The position numbers and the translations under genes were made by a program. The notes below the pieces were generated by a model. The model saw only the letters and a list, made by a program, of their open reading frames with translations, searched no databases and was not told where the DNA came from. Source: Actinoplanes regularis (lineage in GTDB: Bacteria > Actinomycetota > Actinomycetes > Mycobacteriales > Micromonosporaceae). From it: a stretch of DNA of 58,275 nt. Of the stretch, positions 40,902 to 49,632 are shown in pieces. The stretch lies in contig NZ_FZNR01000036.1 in assembly GCF_900188005.1 (NCBI RefSeq), forward strand, positions 1-58,275, given 5' to 3'. Numbering within the stretch: position 1 is the stretch's first letter; each line of letters opens with the position of its first letter.

Positions 40902-42198
40902 GTCACAGTTCGACAGGCTGCGGTCCGAGGTCGGCGACGCGGTGCGCCAGCCCGATTTCAGCACCGTACGCAGCAGGGCCGGCCGGGTCCGCCGACGCCG
41001 CGCCATCACCTCGGCGGCGTTCCTCGCCACCGTGCTCTGTGTGACCGGCCTCGGGTACGTCGTACAGACCGCCCCGGGCGACGGCGTCCTGGCCGATTCG
41101 GTACCGGCGCCCACCGAGAGCCCGGGAAGTGTCTGGTTCCCATCGACCCTGGTCACGAACGCCGGAGCAAACCTGTACCGCGTCTTCCAGCGCTGCCGGG
41201 AATGCGACGCGGAACTGGACGTGTCGTCGAACGGCGGCGAATCCTGGCAGCACCGCCCCACGCCCCCGGCACCGAGCGACGCGACCGGCCCACGCACGGC
41301 GAATCTGCTGGCCCTGGCCCCTGAGCTCGTCGTCTGGCGCGACGAGCGCACCCTCACCGTTGCCGAGGTCCAGGCGCTGGTCTCGGGAGATCCGTCAGCC
41401 GACGAGATCACGGCGCATCAGCCGTGGATCACGCGCGACGGTGGCGAGACCTGGCAGCAGATCGCCATCGACACCCAACCGGTAGCCGCGGTCCCGGAAG
41501 GCGTGAGGCCGGTCGACTGCGCCATGTTGGATGTTTCGACCTGCGACATCGGCGTGATCGACCCGGTCACCGGCCGGTTCGCCCCGCTGGCCGCCCAGCC
41601 CACCGGCATCACCGTCCAGGAAGGGTGGACCGATGTGGTCAACGTGCCGCTCGACGGGCACCTGTGGGTCCCGGGGCTGGATCCGGCCACGAACAAGCCC
41701 GCGGTGGCGACCAGCTCCGACGCGGGCCGAACCTGGCACACCCATGTCTTCACCGGCGCCGTAGCGGCCGTGCTCGGTCATGGTGGCCCGGTCGGTCTGT
41801 ACAACCTGCCGAAGGTGGCCGCCGGCTCCGGCAAAGCGGCGTATGTCCTGACCTACCGCGCGGACGGCGTACTCGACGCGCACTACACCCCCGACGGCGG
41901 ATCGACCTGGCGGGATGGGGACACGATTCGCAACCTCGAGCTCTCGGCCGGGTTCGTCACCGCCGACGGTGCGCACATCGTCACGACGGACACCGGACTC
42001 GCCGCCGGCCGCGGGACCGGCCGATACACGCCGATCACCCTGCCCGGGTATCCGGTGGACACCGCTGGGCTTCCGGTGGATCCCGCGCGGATTCAGGTCG
42101 CCTCAGGGCAGACCACCGTGCCGTACCTGGTGAACTCGGACAACGGCCCGTACCTCTCCGAGGACGGCCGAACCTGGCGGCGGGTCCGCCTGCCCTAG
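40894..42198 (+). CDS. membrane-anchored Asp-box (BNR) protein, probable anti-sigma partner
   Basis: This 434-residue product has a short cytosolic N-terminus (LRSEVGDAVRQPDFSTVRSRAGRVRRRR), one membrane helix (about 37-57), then an extracytoplasmic part with Asp-box repeats SNGGESWQ, TRDGGETWQ, SSDAGRTWH, TPDGGSTWR and SEDGRTWR, typical of beta-propellers. Overlap with the sigma gene points to an anti-sigma or sensor role: the cytosolic end may hold the sigma factor, and the outside propeller sense a glycan or ligand. It has no zinc-finger anti-sigma motif that I can see, so the mechanism is not established. Confidence 0.75.
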   Translation: MLESQFDRLRSEVGDAVRQPDFSTVRSRAGRVRRRRAITSAAFLATVLCVTGLGYVVQTAPGDGVLADSVPAPTESPGSVWFPSTLVTNAGANLYRVFQRCRECDAELDVSSNGGESWQHRPTPPAPSDATGPRTANLLALAPELVVWRDERTLTVAEVQALVSGDPSADEITAHQPWITRDGGETWQQIAIDTQPVAAVPEGVRPVDCAMLDVSTCDIGVIDPVTGRFAPLAAQPTGITVQEGWTDVVNVPLDGHLWVPGLDPATNKPAVATSSDAGRTWHTHVFTGAVAAVLGHGGPVGLYNLPKVAAGSGKAAYVLTYRADGVLDAHYTPDGGSTWRDGDTIRNLELSAGFVTADGAHIVTTDTGLAAGRGTGRYTPITLPGYPVDTAGLPVDPARIQVASGQTTVPYLVNSDNGPYLSEDGRTWRRVRLP

Positions 42199-42290
42199 CG
42201 CGACCAGGGCTCCTCACCGACCTCACCCCCCGACGGGCTGGCCGCAGGCCACGCCTGTGACCGGCGTGCGCCCAAAAGCAGGAGCAGACC

Positions 42291-43397
42291 TTGACCGCCG
42301 TCCCCGTACCGCCTTACACCACCGTCCGGCCGCCGCGCGCCGACCACCGGATTCCCGGCCTCGACGGGCTCCGCGGCCTGACCGCCCTGTACGTCGCGGT
42401 GCACCACTGCTGGCTGCTGTCCTTCCCCGGCTATCCCGCCAACACCGGCCCGGCCTGGCTCGGCTGGCTGATCCACGGCCGGCTCGCGGTCGTCGTGTTC
42501 ATCGTCCTGTCCGGCTTCTCCCTGGCCATCTCACCGGCCCGCGACGCGTGGCGGCTCGGCGGCACGCTGCGGTACGTCCGGCGCCGTGCCCGGCGGATCC
42601 TGCCGGCCTACTGGGCGGCCCTCGCCGCCAGCGCCCTGATCGCGGCCGCGGTGCCGTCCCTGCCGCTCAGCGAGCCACCGACCCTCCGGTCGATGGTCGT
42701 CTACGGCCTGCTGCTGCAGGACACCCTCGCCGCGCCGGCACCCAACGGAGCGTTCTGGTCGATCGCGGCGGAAGCCGGCCTGTACCTGACGTTTCCGCTG
42801 CTGCTGCTCATCCGCCGGAGGGCCGGCGCGATGACGGTGCTCGCCGTGGTCACCGTGCCGGTCGTCGCGGCGGGCCTGCTCCACCCGGGGCTGTCCACCG
42901 CGGCGAGGGCGACGGGCTACACCCTGGAACTGGCCCCCTTGTTCACCCTCGGTGTGGTGGCCGCCGGGATCGTCTCCGCCGGCCACCGGATCCAGCGGCT
43001 GCCCTGGCTCGGCCTGGCCACGCTGGCGGCCGTTCCGGTGTCGACGCTGATCGCCCTCCGGGGCCCGGCGTGGACGGTTGCCCACTACTACTGGCTGGAC
43101 CTGGCGGTCGGCCCGGCGATCGCCCTGTTCCTCGTGGCTCTGGCGACCTGCCGGCCGATCCGACTCGTACGGCTGCTGAACGGCGGGCCGTTACGGGCTC
43201 TCGGCGGGTTCTCCTACAGCCTCTACCTGGTCCACATGCCGATCGTCGCCCTGATCAGCACCCTGATCGTGGCTCCCCACGCGGGCTCACGCCCGGCCGC
43301 CTTCGCGATGACCGCGGCCCTGGCGATCCCCGTGTGCCTGGCGACGGCCCGGCTTTTCGCAGCCGCCTTCGAAACCCCATTCCAGCGGTACGGCTAG
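42291..43397 (+). CDS. acyltransferase 3 family membrane protein
   Basis: The 368-residue integral protein has about 10 helices and the signature IPGLDGLRGLTALYVAVHHCW with catalytic His, RRARRILPAYWAA, FWSIAAEAGLYLTFPLL and GGFSYSLYLVHMPIV. It O-acylates a cell-surface or secreted glycan or antibiotic. TTG start 42291 has AGGAG 7 bases upstream. Ends 14 bases before the remnants of the next membrane protein gene. Confidence 0.88.
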   Translation: MTAVPVPPYTTVRPPRADHRIPGLDGLRGLTALYVAVHHCWLLSFPGYPANTGPAWLGWLIHGRLAVVVFIVLSGFSLAISPARDAWRLGGTLRYVRRRARRILPAYWAALAASALIAAAVPSLPLSEPPTLRSMVVYGLLLQDTLAAPAPNGAFWSIAAEAGLYLTFPLLLLIRRRAGAMTVLAVVTVPVVAAGLLHPGLSTAARATGYTLELAPLFTLGVVAAGIVSAGHRIQRLPWLGLATLAAVPVSTLIALRGPAWTVAHYYWLDLAVGPAIALFLVALATCRPIRLVRLLNGGPLRALGGFSYSLYLVHMPIVALISTLIVAPHAGSRPAAFAMTAALAIPVCLATARLFAAAFETPFQRYG

Positions 43398-43411
43398 AGA
43401 GCCCTTCCCGG

Positions 43412-43690
43412 TCAGCGGCTCACGCCGGCGATCACCGTGGCCGCCAAAATCCAGCCCGCCGCCATCACCGCGACGGTCACCGCCTTGTCCGCGCCGACCG
43501 GATCCCACGCCTGGTCGTGACCGATACTGACCAGCGGCACCAGCAAGTCGAGGCTGTACAGGAACCGATCCCAGGTGGGCGCCTCGCCCAGCTTGACCGG
43601 CTGCAGCGGCCCGAACCAGGCGGTGCTCGCGGCGATCACGGTGAGCAGCCACAGCAGCGCCCGACCCGGCCGCCGGTCAGGTCCAGGCGG
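43412..43690 (-). pseudogene. C-terminal fragment of a membrane protein
   Basis: The reading frame gives ...RALLWLLTVIAASTAWFGPLQPVKLGEAPTWDRFLYSLDLLVPLVSIGHDQAWDPVGADKAVTVAVMAAGWILAATVIAGVSR. This C-terminal segment with two to three helices is seen at the end of large membrane proteins of the pentapeptide-repeat-like group. The upstream part is lost where an IS end lies (43719 on), so it is truncated rather than a small gene. Confidence 0.55.
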
Positions 43691-43718
43691 CCGGTGATCC
43701 GGACACCGCGGTCGCCAC

Positions 43719-43745
43719 TGAATGCCTGTCTCTCCACTCCAAGAT
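43719..43745 (+). mobile_element. degenerate IS end (same type as at 46730)
   Basis: The segment from GAATGCCTGTCTCTCC to CTCCAAGATC matches the terminus at 46730-46756 at 23 of 27 bases. The rest of the element is absent, so this is a solo IS end, next to the truncated membrane gene. Confidence 0.6.
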
Positions 43746-43804
43746 CCGCTTTGGAGGGGATCGATAGCCTTCTCGAGATATCCGAGTTAGTAGTGCCGAG
43801 GAGG

Positions 43805-43951
43805 GTGATCGTGCACGACGAAGAAGGAGTTGATCACCTTGTGCGCGGGACCGTGCCGGGCAAACCGATCCTCGCCGGATTCGCCGCAGCCTTCGTGGCC
43901 GTGACGGTAGTTGACCACTTCGCCGGTGGGGGCCGCTCGACGGATGGCTGA
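43805..43951 (+). CDS. small ORF, integrative-element remnant
   Basis: 48 residues starting GTG (IVHDEEGVDHLVRGTVPGKPILAGFAAAFVAVTVVDHF...) with one potential helix. Stop TGA overlaps the next ATG (TGATG at 43949-43953), suggesting coupled translation as in the transfer regions of actinomycete integrative elements. No function assigned. Confidence 0.4.
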   Translation: MIVHDEEGVDHLVRGTVPGKPILAGFAAAFVAVTVVDHFAGGGRSTDG

Positions 43952-44132
43952 TGTGGGGCGTGCTCGCGTCCGCTCTTGTGGCGATGATCGGGTTCGGGAT
44001 TATCGGCATCGGGCGGCAGGTCTCCGGCCGTGCTTTCAGCTCGCTGACCTGCCAGGCTGGTTTTATTATCTGGCCGCCGGTCTAGCCGTTACCTACCTCG
44101 CGATCGCCGTGACCATGGTGGTAACCCCATGA
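43951..44132 (+). pseudogene. small membrane protein, frameshifted
   Basis: The first frame reads MWGVLASALVAMIGFGIIGIGRQV and runs to TAG at 44083. In the other frame CFQLADLPGWFYYLAAGLAVTYLAIAVTMVVTP continues to 44132, giving two helices in all. A frameshift near 44020-44035 best explains this. Typical of small Spd-like proteins of conjugative elements but not proven. Confidence 0.45.
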
Positions 44133-44467
44133 CCCGGCCGCAGAGCATCTATCCCGCCGTTGCGCTGCCGCTCCGCCGACCTGCCCGGCTCGCCGCAGCG
44201 GTCGCCCCTACCGACCTCGGTGTCACCGGCACCGTCACTATCGGCGGCTACACCCTGCACGTCGACGACCAGACCGCCACGATCACCGTGCCATCCGACC
44301 CCCGCTTACCCGTCAGTCGTCGTCCTGCGTGCACGGCGGGCGGGCATGAGCACGCCCGCCAGCCGAGCTGCACGGTGCCAGCGGTGAGCCGGTGTCGCTC
44401 CGGAGCGCCGCAGTGTGCCGACAGGTTGTTGTCAGTTGAGGGGAGGCGGCCCAGCTCGCCCGGCTAG
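44129..44467 (+). CDS. small ORF, integrative-element remnant
   Basis: A 112-residue frame, MTRPQSIYPAVALPLRRPARLAAAVAPTDLGVTGTVTIGGYTLHVDDQTATITVP, with beta-rich TVTIGGYTLHVDDQTATI, then a low-quality C-terminal half. The first half looks like real coding; the second probably read-through. Resembles small proteins near transfer genes. ATG 44129 overlaps the preceding TGA. Confidence 0.4.
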   Translation: MTRPQSIYPAVALPLRRPARLAAAVAPTDLGVTGTVTIGGYTLHVDDQTATITVPSDPRLPVSRRPACTAGGHEHARQPSCTVPAVSRCRSGAPQCADRLLSVEGRRPSSPG

Positions 44468-44786
44468 TCCTGGCTCGGCCGTCGATGCGGTCGACTGCCG
44501 CTGAACGTCGTGCCGTCGAGCTGCGGATCCGCCGTTTGGGGACCCCCGAGGCCCCGCGGGCCCTGGCGGTCGAGCGGACTACTCCCGAGCCCGGCGCCAG
44601 CCTAGGGCCGCAGGTGAGCGCCGGAGTGCACCATCAGCAAGAAGACGTTGTCCGTGAATATGGCATTCATCCACAATGCTTTCTCTTTGTTTCCGGTACA
44701 CCACCCTGTTCCGTGAGTGGTCCTCTACGTACGGTTATGGACGTAGGCATCCCGGCGACGTCATCCGGTCGGGGCCTACACAGACG

Positions 44787-44818
44787 AAACGGCACCCGTC
44801 TTGCCACGGATGCCGTTT
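44787..44818. terminator. inverted repeat, likely terminator
   Basis: AAACGGCACCCGT (44787-44799) and ACGGATGCCGTTT (44806-44818) pair over 13 positions with one mismatch around a CTTGCC loop. It ends in TTT, so it may stop transcription from upstream. Confidence 0.6.
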
Positions 44819-44870
44819 CCGACCACCTTGCCTGCATGGACCCGCCAGAGCCCGAAGGGAAGGCATCTCC

Positions 44871-45131
44871 ATGACCGTAACAAGACCCGCCAGCCCCAAC
44901 AACGAGAAGCCCACGCCTGTTACACATGCGGTGATTCAAGGCGTTCCGCGTGCCGTCTGGATGGGCTTTGCGCTCATCGCGGGCGTGCTCGTGGGCATGG
45001 CCGCCGGTCTGCTGTCAGCCGCCGGTGGCATCGTGATCCCGCTCGCGGTTCTCGCCGGTGGAGGGGCTTGTGGCAGCACGATCCTCCTCGCCCTTGCCCT
45101 GGTTCGGTATGCCACCGAAGTGCACTCATAG
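44871..45131 (+). CDS. small membrane protein of an integrative element
   Basis: The 86-residue product has two helices: AVWMGFALIAGVLVGMAAGLLSAAGGIVIPLAVLAGGGACGSTILLALALVRYA. The arrangement (short polar N-terminus, then a hydrophobic hairpin) is like small hydrophobic proteins common in actinomycete integrative elements. GGAAGG lies before ATG 44871. Function unknown. Confidence 0.55.
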   Translation: MTVTRPASPNNEKPTPVTHAVIQGVPRAVWMGFALIAGVLVGMAAGLLSAAGGIVIPLAVLAGGGACGSTILLALALVRYATEVHS

Positions 45132-45250
45132 CACGTGGTTCCAGTGGCCTCACCCCCAGCTCCACGTCCCGGTCCCGTCTGATCGGCGTGCCGTCCGCAT
45201 GCCTCATCGGATATGCCCTGAGGTCGGGCACCTGCCTGCCTTTCAGGCTC

Positions 45251-45345
45251 TTAAAGGGCCTGGAAGGCAGGGATGTAGATCCGGGTGTAGTTGAGCGAGG
45301 CGTGCCCGAGGAGATCGGAGACCAGGACGATGCCGGCGGTCACTG
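45251..45345 (-). pseudogene. C-terminal end of a tyrosine integrase
   Basis: Read in the minus strand the last codons are IVLVSDLLGHASLNYTRIYIPAFQAL. This is the end of a tyrosine recombinase: the box LLGHASLNYTRIY, with the catalytic Tyr in the final TRIY. Upstream sequence is lost. An imperfect hairpin (45235-45271) overlaps the stop. Confidence 0.7.
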
Positions 45346-45356
45346 AGCTGCCATGG

Positions 45357-46031
45357 CTACGGCGGCTTGATGGGGCCGTTTCGCACCGCCGTAGCCACTG
45401 CAACGCCGGTCAACGGCCGTAGCTCTCTACTGGAGGCTTCATGATGGCTCCCGTCCGAGAAACAGTGGCTCATGCAGGGGCTGTTGATGTGGTCGTGCGG
45501 CGGGAGGTCGCGACTGAGGACGAGCGGTGGGTCGGTCCAGACGGGATTACCCAGCTTCGAGGTGAGGCTGATCGCTACGACGCGTGTCAAGATGACAGCT
45601 TCCCGTAGGTCCTTTAGTAGGGCCGGGTCGAGGTCTCCGTTGAGGCGGTGATGGATGAGCTCGACCAGGCGCACCTGCTGCCACAGGTCGATGATCTCTC
45701 TGACGAGCTCTGGGTCGGCGGCACCGTTGACGGCGCGAAGCAGAGACGAGTGTGCGGCCTGTTCGCGCTCCTGGACCGCGTCGCGCATTTCGCCGGACTC
45801 GGCGGCAGCATGCAGCGCCTGCACGTAGAGAGTGACGGCATGGTGGTACTCGACGGCCGCGAGACGACCCTGTGCCAGGGAGGACCGTTCGCGTTCGGCC
45901 CGGTTGTCGGCAACCTCTTGCTCGGCGGCAATCGCCTGCCGGCGCGCGCACTTGGCCTGCTGGGCGGCGAACACCGCAGCCACGGTGGCGACGGCGGCAG
46001 CGACCAGTCCAACCCACGCGGCAGCATCCAT
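45357..46031 (-). CDS. membrane-tethered coiled-coil protein, uncharacterised
   Basis: The product of about 224 residues has one N-terminal helix (WVGLVAAAVATVAAVFAAQQ) followed by a coiled coil (KCARRQAIAAEQEVADNRAERERSS) and a helical domain with VREIIDLWQQVRLVELIHHRL. It may be an effector- or DUF4760-type membrane protein; no certain family. ATG 46031 is chosen because the helix follows it directly. It occupies the space between remnants of an integrative element. Confidence 0.55.
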   Translation of the reverse strand: MDAAAWVGLVAAAVATVAAVFAAQQAKCARRQAIAAEQEVADNRAERERSSLAQGRLAAVEYHHAVTLYVQALHAAAESGEMRDAVQEREQAAHSSLLRAVNGAADPELVREIIDLWQQVRLVELIHHRLNGDLDPALLKDLREAVILTRVVAISLTSKLGNPVWTDPPLVLSRDLPPHDHINSPCMSHCFSDGSHHEASSRELRPLTGVAVATAVRNGPIKPP

Positions 46032-46105
46032 GACTTGAAGTATCGGGAGCCCTCGCCACGGCCTCACTCGATCGTGTATCGACCAGCTGATATCAACCTG
46101 TCGCC

Positions 46106-46216
46106 CAACCCGTCAGCGCCTTGATCGAACTCGCCGCCCGCCTCGACCTGCACCCCGCCGACCTGAACATTGACGCCCTGGTCGTGCTCAGCACCGTCGT
46201 GCTCAGCACCTGTTGA
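46106..46216 (+). pseudogene. C-terminal fragment of an XRE-type regulator
   Basis: The in-frame stretch QPVSALIELAARLDLHPADLNIDAL, then VVLSTVVLSTC and TGA at 46214, matches the C-terminus of small HTH regulators in integrative elements (LIELAxRLDLHPADL). The duplicate GTCGTGCTCAGCACC encodes the final repeated residues. No N-terminus is present. Confidence 0.55.
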
Positions 46217-46320
46217 ACGACAGGCGAATGTCAGCGCGTCGCGACAGTAAATGTCAGTAGCTCACAAAACCTTCACCTGCGGGTTCGGAATGGCAGGCAA
46301 GATCATTTACGATCCCGCCC

Positions 46321-46731
46321 ATGTCCGAACGGAATTGGTATGCGCAGGTCGACGTGGGTGTTCCCCGCCGGGCGATGGCCGGGCTGGCGGCCGTCTATAG
46401 CGTCTACGCCGGCGTGCTGGCCTGGAGCTTCGGCGCCTTCGATCTCTTCATGCTGGCCGTCTTCGCGATCGCCGCCGTCATCCTGGCGCTCCCGGCCCTC
46501 GCCGCCGGACCGGACGGATTCGATGTGGCCTGCTGGGCGGTGGCCGTGCTGATCCTGATAGTCGGGTGCTGGCTGGCCATCGCCGGCTTTTTCCTTCTAT
46601 ATCCGGCAGTGCTGCCGCTGGCACTCGCCGCCAGGTCTCGCCCCATGGCCAGGCATCCGTGGCCGCTGATCCTGACCGGCGTGGTGATCGCCGCGGCGCC
46701 ACTCGCCTTCCTCCTCGCAGCGAGGCCCTGA
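46321..46731 (+). CDS. small membrane protein, uncharacterised
   Basis: The 136-residue protein has four helices (AMAGLAAVYSVYAGVLAWSF, FMLAVFAIAAVILALPALA, AVAVLILIVGCWLAIAGFFLLYPAVLPLA, PLILTGVVIAAAPLAFLLAA). A short N-terminus precedes. It has no recognised family, and its downstream side ends directly at an IS end (46730). Confidence 0.6.
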   Translation: MSERNWYAQVDVGVPRRAMAGLAAVYSVYAGVLAWSFGAFDLFMLAVFAIAAVILALPALAAGPDGFDVACWAVAVLILIVGCWLAIAGFFLLYPAVLPLALAARSRPMARHPWPLILTGVVIAAAPLAFLLAARP

Positions 46732-47560
46732 GTGCCTGTCCCGCTACTCCAAGATCAAGTTAGAGGCAGTTCTACGCTCGCGGGATGATCGGTGCGAAGC
46801 GCGGCGCGCGCCGCGAGATCGTGGACGCGATCCGCTACCTGGTCGACAACGGCTGCAAGTGGCGAGCCCTGCCCTCGGACTTTCCGCCTTTCAAGACCGT
46901 TTACGGGTTCTTCGCCCGCTGGGCCAAAGCGGGTGTGCTCGAGCACCTCCGCGACCAGCTGCGCCGCCGCATCCGCGTCGACGCCGGCCGGTGCCCCCGC
47001 CCCGTCACCGCCATCATGGACTCCCAGAGCGTGAAAGCCGCCGAGACCGTCAGCCGAGACACCCGAGGATTCGACGGCGCGAAGCTGATCAAGGGCCGGA
47101 AGCGGCACCTGATCGTCGACACGAAGGGCCTGTTGATGACAGTGAAGGTGACCCCGGCGGACGTCACCGACCGCGATGCCGCCCGCGAAATGCTGCCCGA
47201 GCTGCGCAAACGCCACCCGGAGCTGACCCTGATGTGGGCCGACAACGCCTACACCGGCCTGACCGACTGGGCCCGCAACGACCTCGACCTCACCTTCAAG
47301 GTCGTGAAGAAGCCGCCGAACCAGGTCGGCTTCAAGGTGCTGCCCCGCCGGTGGATCGTCGAACGCTCGCTGTCCTGGCTGATGCGCGCCCGCCGCAACG
47401 CCCGCGACTACGAACGCCTACCCGAGCACTCCGAAGCCCACATCACCTGGGCCAACATCACCCTCATGACCCGCCGAATCGCCCGCGAGGATAGCCGGCG
47501 GGCCGCGAGACCCCAGCTCGTCGCCGCCTGAACAGCAGGGGAGGCAGCGAGTCATTGGCG
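46730..47560 (+). mobile_element. IS5-type insertion sequence, N-terminally shortened
   Basis: The left terminus is GAGTGCCTGTCCCGC at 46730; the right end lies around 47537-47560 but matches poorly (GACTCGCTGCCTCCCC on the other strand), so the boundary is approximate. Contains one transposase gene. It resembles the solo end at 43719. Confidence 0.6.
46785..47531 (+). CDS. IS5-family transposase
   Basis: The 248-residue DDE transposase has LPSDFPPFKTVYGFFARWAKAGVLEHL, Asp in AIMDSQSVKAAETVSRDTRGFDGAKLIKGRKRHL, Asp in LMWADNAYTGL and Glu in RWIVERSLSWLMRARRNARDYE: all three catalytic residues. The N-terminus is about 30-50 residues shorter than usual, with about 25 bases between the IS terminus and ATG 46785, so an internal deletion is possible. 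May still be active; the poor right end argues against. Confidence 0.85.
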   Translation: MIGAKRGARREIVDAIRYLVDNGCKWRALPSDFPPFKTVYGFFARWAKAGVLEHLRDQLRRRIRVDAGRCPRPVTAIMDSQSVKAAETVSRDTRGFDGAKLIKGRKRHLIVDTKGLLMTVKVTPADVTDRDAAREMLPELRKRHPELTLMWADNAYTGLTDWARNDLDLTFKVVKKPPNQVGFKVLPRRWIVERSLSWLMRARRNARDYERLPEHSEAHITWANITLMTRRIAREDSRRAARPQLVAA

Positions 47561-47582
47561 GACGGCGAAGTGTCGGGCGTCA

Positions 47583-48206
47583 TTACGCGGTCAGGAAGTA
47601 CCGTTCGATCCACCTGGCGAGGCGGCCCAGATCTGGGTCATCCGCCTCTCGGGTGTGGAAGTAGCGGACCAGGTCGCGCAGGTCTGCCCGGTCCATGTCC
47701 TCGATCCGGCACATCAGGTCGATAAATTGCGGGTTGCTCAGGAAGCTTGGACCTTTGCGTTGCGGGTCTCGAATGAGTGCCCGTAGCTCGGCCCGGGGAA
47801 GGAGGGGCAGCCAGGTCTCGGCGAGCGCCTCGCGCAGCCCTTTGGTGAGCCCGTCGGCAACCTGAATCCGGGTGTCGAGCGTGACTTCCCAATGTTCAGG
47901 CAGGTAGCTGCTGAACGGTGAGTCCAGGCGGTCGTAGAAGACGGCCTGCCAACGGTCCGGTTTCTGCGTCAGGGCCTCGTTCGGTGACTCGTCACGAACA
48001 AAGGCCGTCCACGGCACCAGATGATGGGTGATGTTCACCATGAAATCAGCCTGACCGGGAACTCCGGACGGCAGCGGCAGCGGGTCGATGAAGATCGCGT
48101 CGCCGCGTTCGCCGGGAACGGTGAGCGAATCTCCCTGTCCCGGCCGCACGCCGAGGTCGGCCAGCCTCCTGCCGACCTCGGCGAACACGTCCGCGATCAA
48201 GTTCAT
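47583..48206 (-). CDS. uncharacterised protein
   Basis: The 207-residue product is cytoplasmic and mixed alpha/beta: VFAEVGRRLADLGVRPGQ, DFMVNITHHLVPWTAFVRDE and a C-terminal helical part ending LGRLARWIERYFLTA. It resembles DUF4304-type or immunity proteins only in general appearance. ATG 48206 is used. It lies next to an IS, in the style of accessory genes. Confidence 0.5.
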   Translation of the reverse strand: MNLIADVFAEVGRRLADLGVRPGQGDSLTVPGERGDAIFIDPLPLPSGVPGQADFMVNITHHLVPWTAFVRDESPNEALTQKPDRWQAVFYDRLDSPFSSYLPEHWEVTLDTRIQVADGLTKGLREALAETWLPLLPRAELRALIRDPQRKGPSFLSNPQFIDLMCRIEDMDRADLRDLVRYFHTREADDPDLGRLARWIERYFLTA

Positions 48207-48869
48207 GCCGGGAGACTAACCAAACGTCGTACTCGATTTCGGCAGATCCGCGTCCATGATCAAGCAGACGGGGTGACCCGAACCGTCATAGAGGCTTGCG
48301 GTCGACAGGCATGCAGGCGGCACGTCCCGCCTGGCGCTATCGGCGCGGTTACCTTCCGGCTTTACGGCGTTCGGTTCGGCGTCACTGTGACGGTGATACG
48401 AACGGCAGAGACGGATCTCAGCAGGACAATACTGGCGCTAGCTACAGAACTGAGCAGCAGCGCGCTCAACTGGTCGGCTCGGCCTGCCGAGCCGACCAGG
48501 TCCAACTCGGCACCGGCCCGGAAGGCACGGAGCCGATCACCGGGACATTCTCCACGTTGATCGACCAGTGGCGATCAACCGTCCTGAGTGGCCGCCGGAA
48601 TGCGGTGAGCTAGTATCCTAGGACGACCTACGGGCAGTGCGGCAAGCCGCACCCCAAAAACCAAAGGACGGCTTCGCCGACCGAACACATAAGAATCAGT
48701 TCGTGGCCCGAGCGTTGACCGGTCTTGTTAGCGTGCCGAGGCAGGTCGAGAGGCGCTGCGACGGATGACCATCCGCCACGCTCGGCCCGTTCTGCGGTCC
48801 CAAGGGCGCCTCCCGCTGGGAGGGCGACTGTTCCCCCAACGGATGACACGCACTGTGGGGGTTGTGCAG
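48207..48869. other. intergenic region, nothing identified
   Basis: About 660 bases with no credible ORF; overlapping frames here lack coding bias. It presumably contains the promoter for the HAD gene. Confidence 0.4.
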
Positions 48870-49628
48870 ATGGCAACGGACCTGACCGACTTCATCGCCG
48901 CCGGCCCACGTGTCCGGCACATCGTGTGGGACTGGAACGGTACGATTCTGGGCGACAGCGGCGCTCTCATCGCGGCGACCGTCGACGCGCTGGCGGCCTG
49001 TGGGTTTCCGTCCATCACCCGGGCCGACTATCAGCGGCATCACTGCCAGCCGATCCCGTTGTTCTACGAGCGGCTCGTCGGCCGCGCTCTCGACGCCCGG
49101 GAGCAGCAGCGCCTCGACGAGTGCTTCCGTGCGGCGTACGCCCGGCATCGCCGGAAGGTGAACCTGACGGCCGACGCGTCGGTGACCTTGCGGCGGTGGG
49201 CGGCCACAGGCGCCACGCAGTCGCTTCTGTCGATGTATCCGCATGCGGAGCTGGTCCCGCTGGTGTCCGCCGCCGGCCTGGCGTCGTACTTCGCGCGCAT
49301 CGACGGCAGCATGGGGACCGAGCTGGCGCACAAGGCGCCTCACCTGGCACGCCATCTGCGGTATCTGGGCCTGGAGGCGCGGCAGGTGCTGCTGGTGGGG
49401 GACAGCGTCGATGACGCCCGGGCGGCCCGGGAATGTGGGGTGCGGTGCGTCATCTATCACGCCGGCGAGGACGCGCTGCATGCCCGCGGGCACTTCGCGG
49501 ATCTCGGGGTGCCGGTGGTCTCGTCCCTGCGGGCCGCGGTGGACGCCGCGCTCGTTTCGGCGACGGCGAGCCGAGAACACCGGCAGCCCCACGATCATTC
49601 ACCGCGTACGACGGAATCCGGGGTTTGA
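48870..49628 (+). CDS. HAD-family phosphatase
   Basis: The 252-residue enzyme has the HAD motif I IVWDWNGTILGDSG (nucleophile and acid Asp; DWNGT), Ser/Thr motif LLSMYP, Lys in LAHKAPHLARHL and motif IV QVLLVGDSVDDARAA. It removes phosphate from a small metabolite, as in phosphoglycolate phosphatase-like enzymes; substrate not known. Start ATG 48870 is used; GTG 48864 is an alternative. The C-terminal 30 residues are unlike the family. Confidence 0.85.
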   Translation: MATDLTDFIAAGPRVRHIVWDWNGTILGDSGALIAATVDALAACGFPSITRADYQRHHCQPIPLFYERLVGRALDAREQQRLDECFRAAYARHRRKVNLTADASVTLRRWAATGATQSLLSMYPHAELVPLVSAAGLASYFARIDGSMGTELAHKAPHLARHLRYLGLEARQVLLVGDSVDDARAARECGVRCVIYHAGEDALHARGHFADLGVPVVSSLRAAVDAALVSATASREHRQPHDHSPRTTESGV

Positions 49629-49632
49629 TCGT

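Noticed and set aside
44468..44870. ORF at 44485-44874
   Set aside because: Weak coding character, crosses a hairpin and has no ribosome binding site; may be remnant DNA.
48021..48613. Plus-strand ORFs antisense or downstream of 47583-48206
   Set aside because: Composition and lack of start signals indicate shadow frames.
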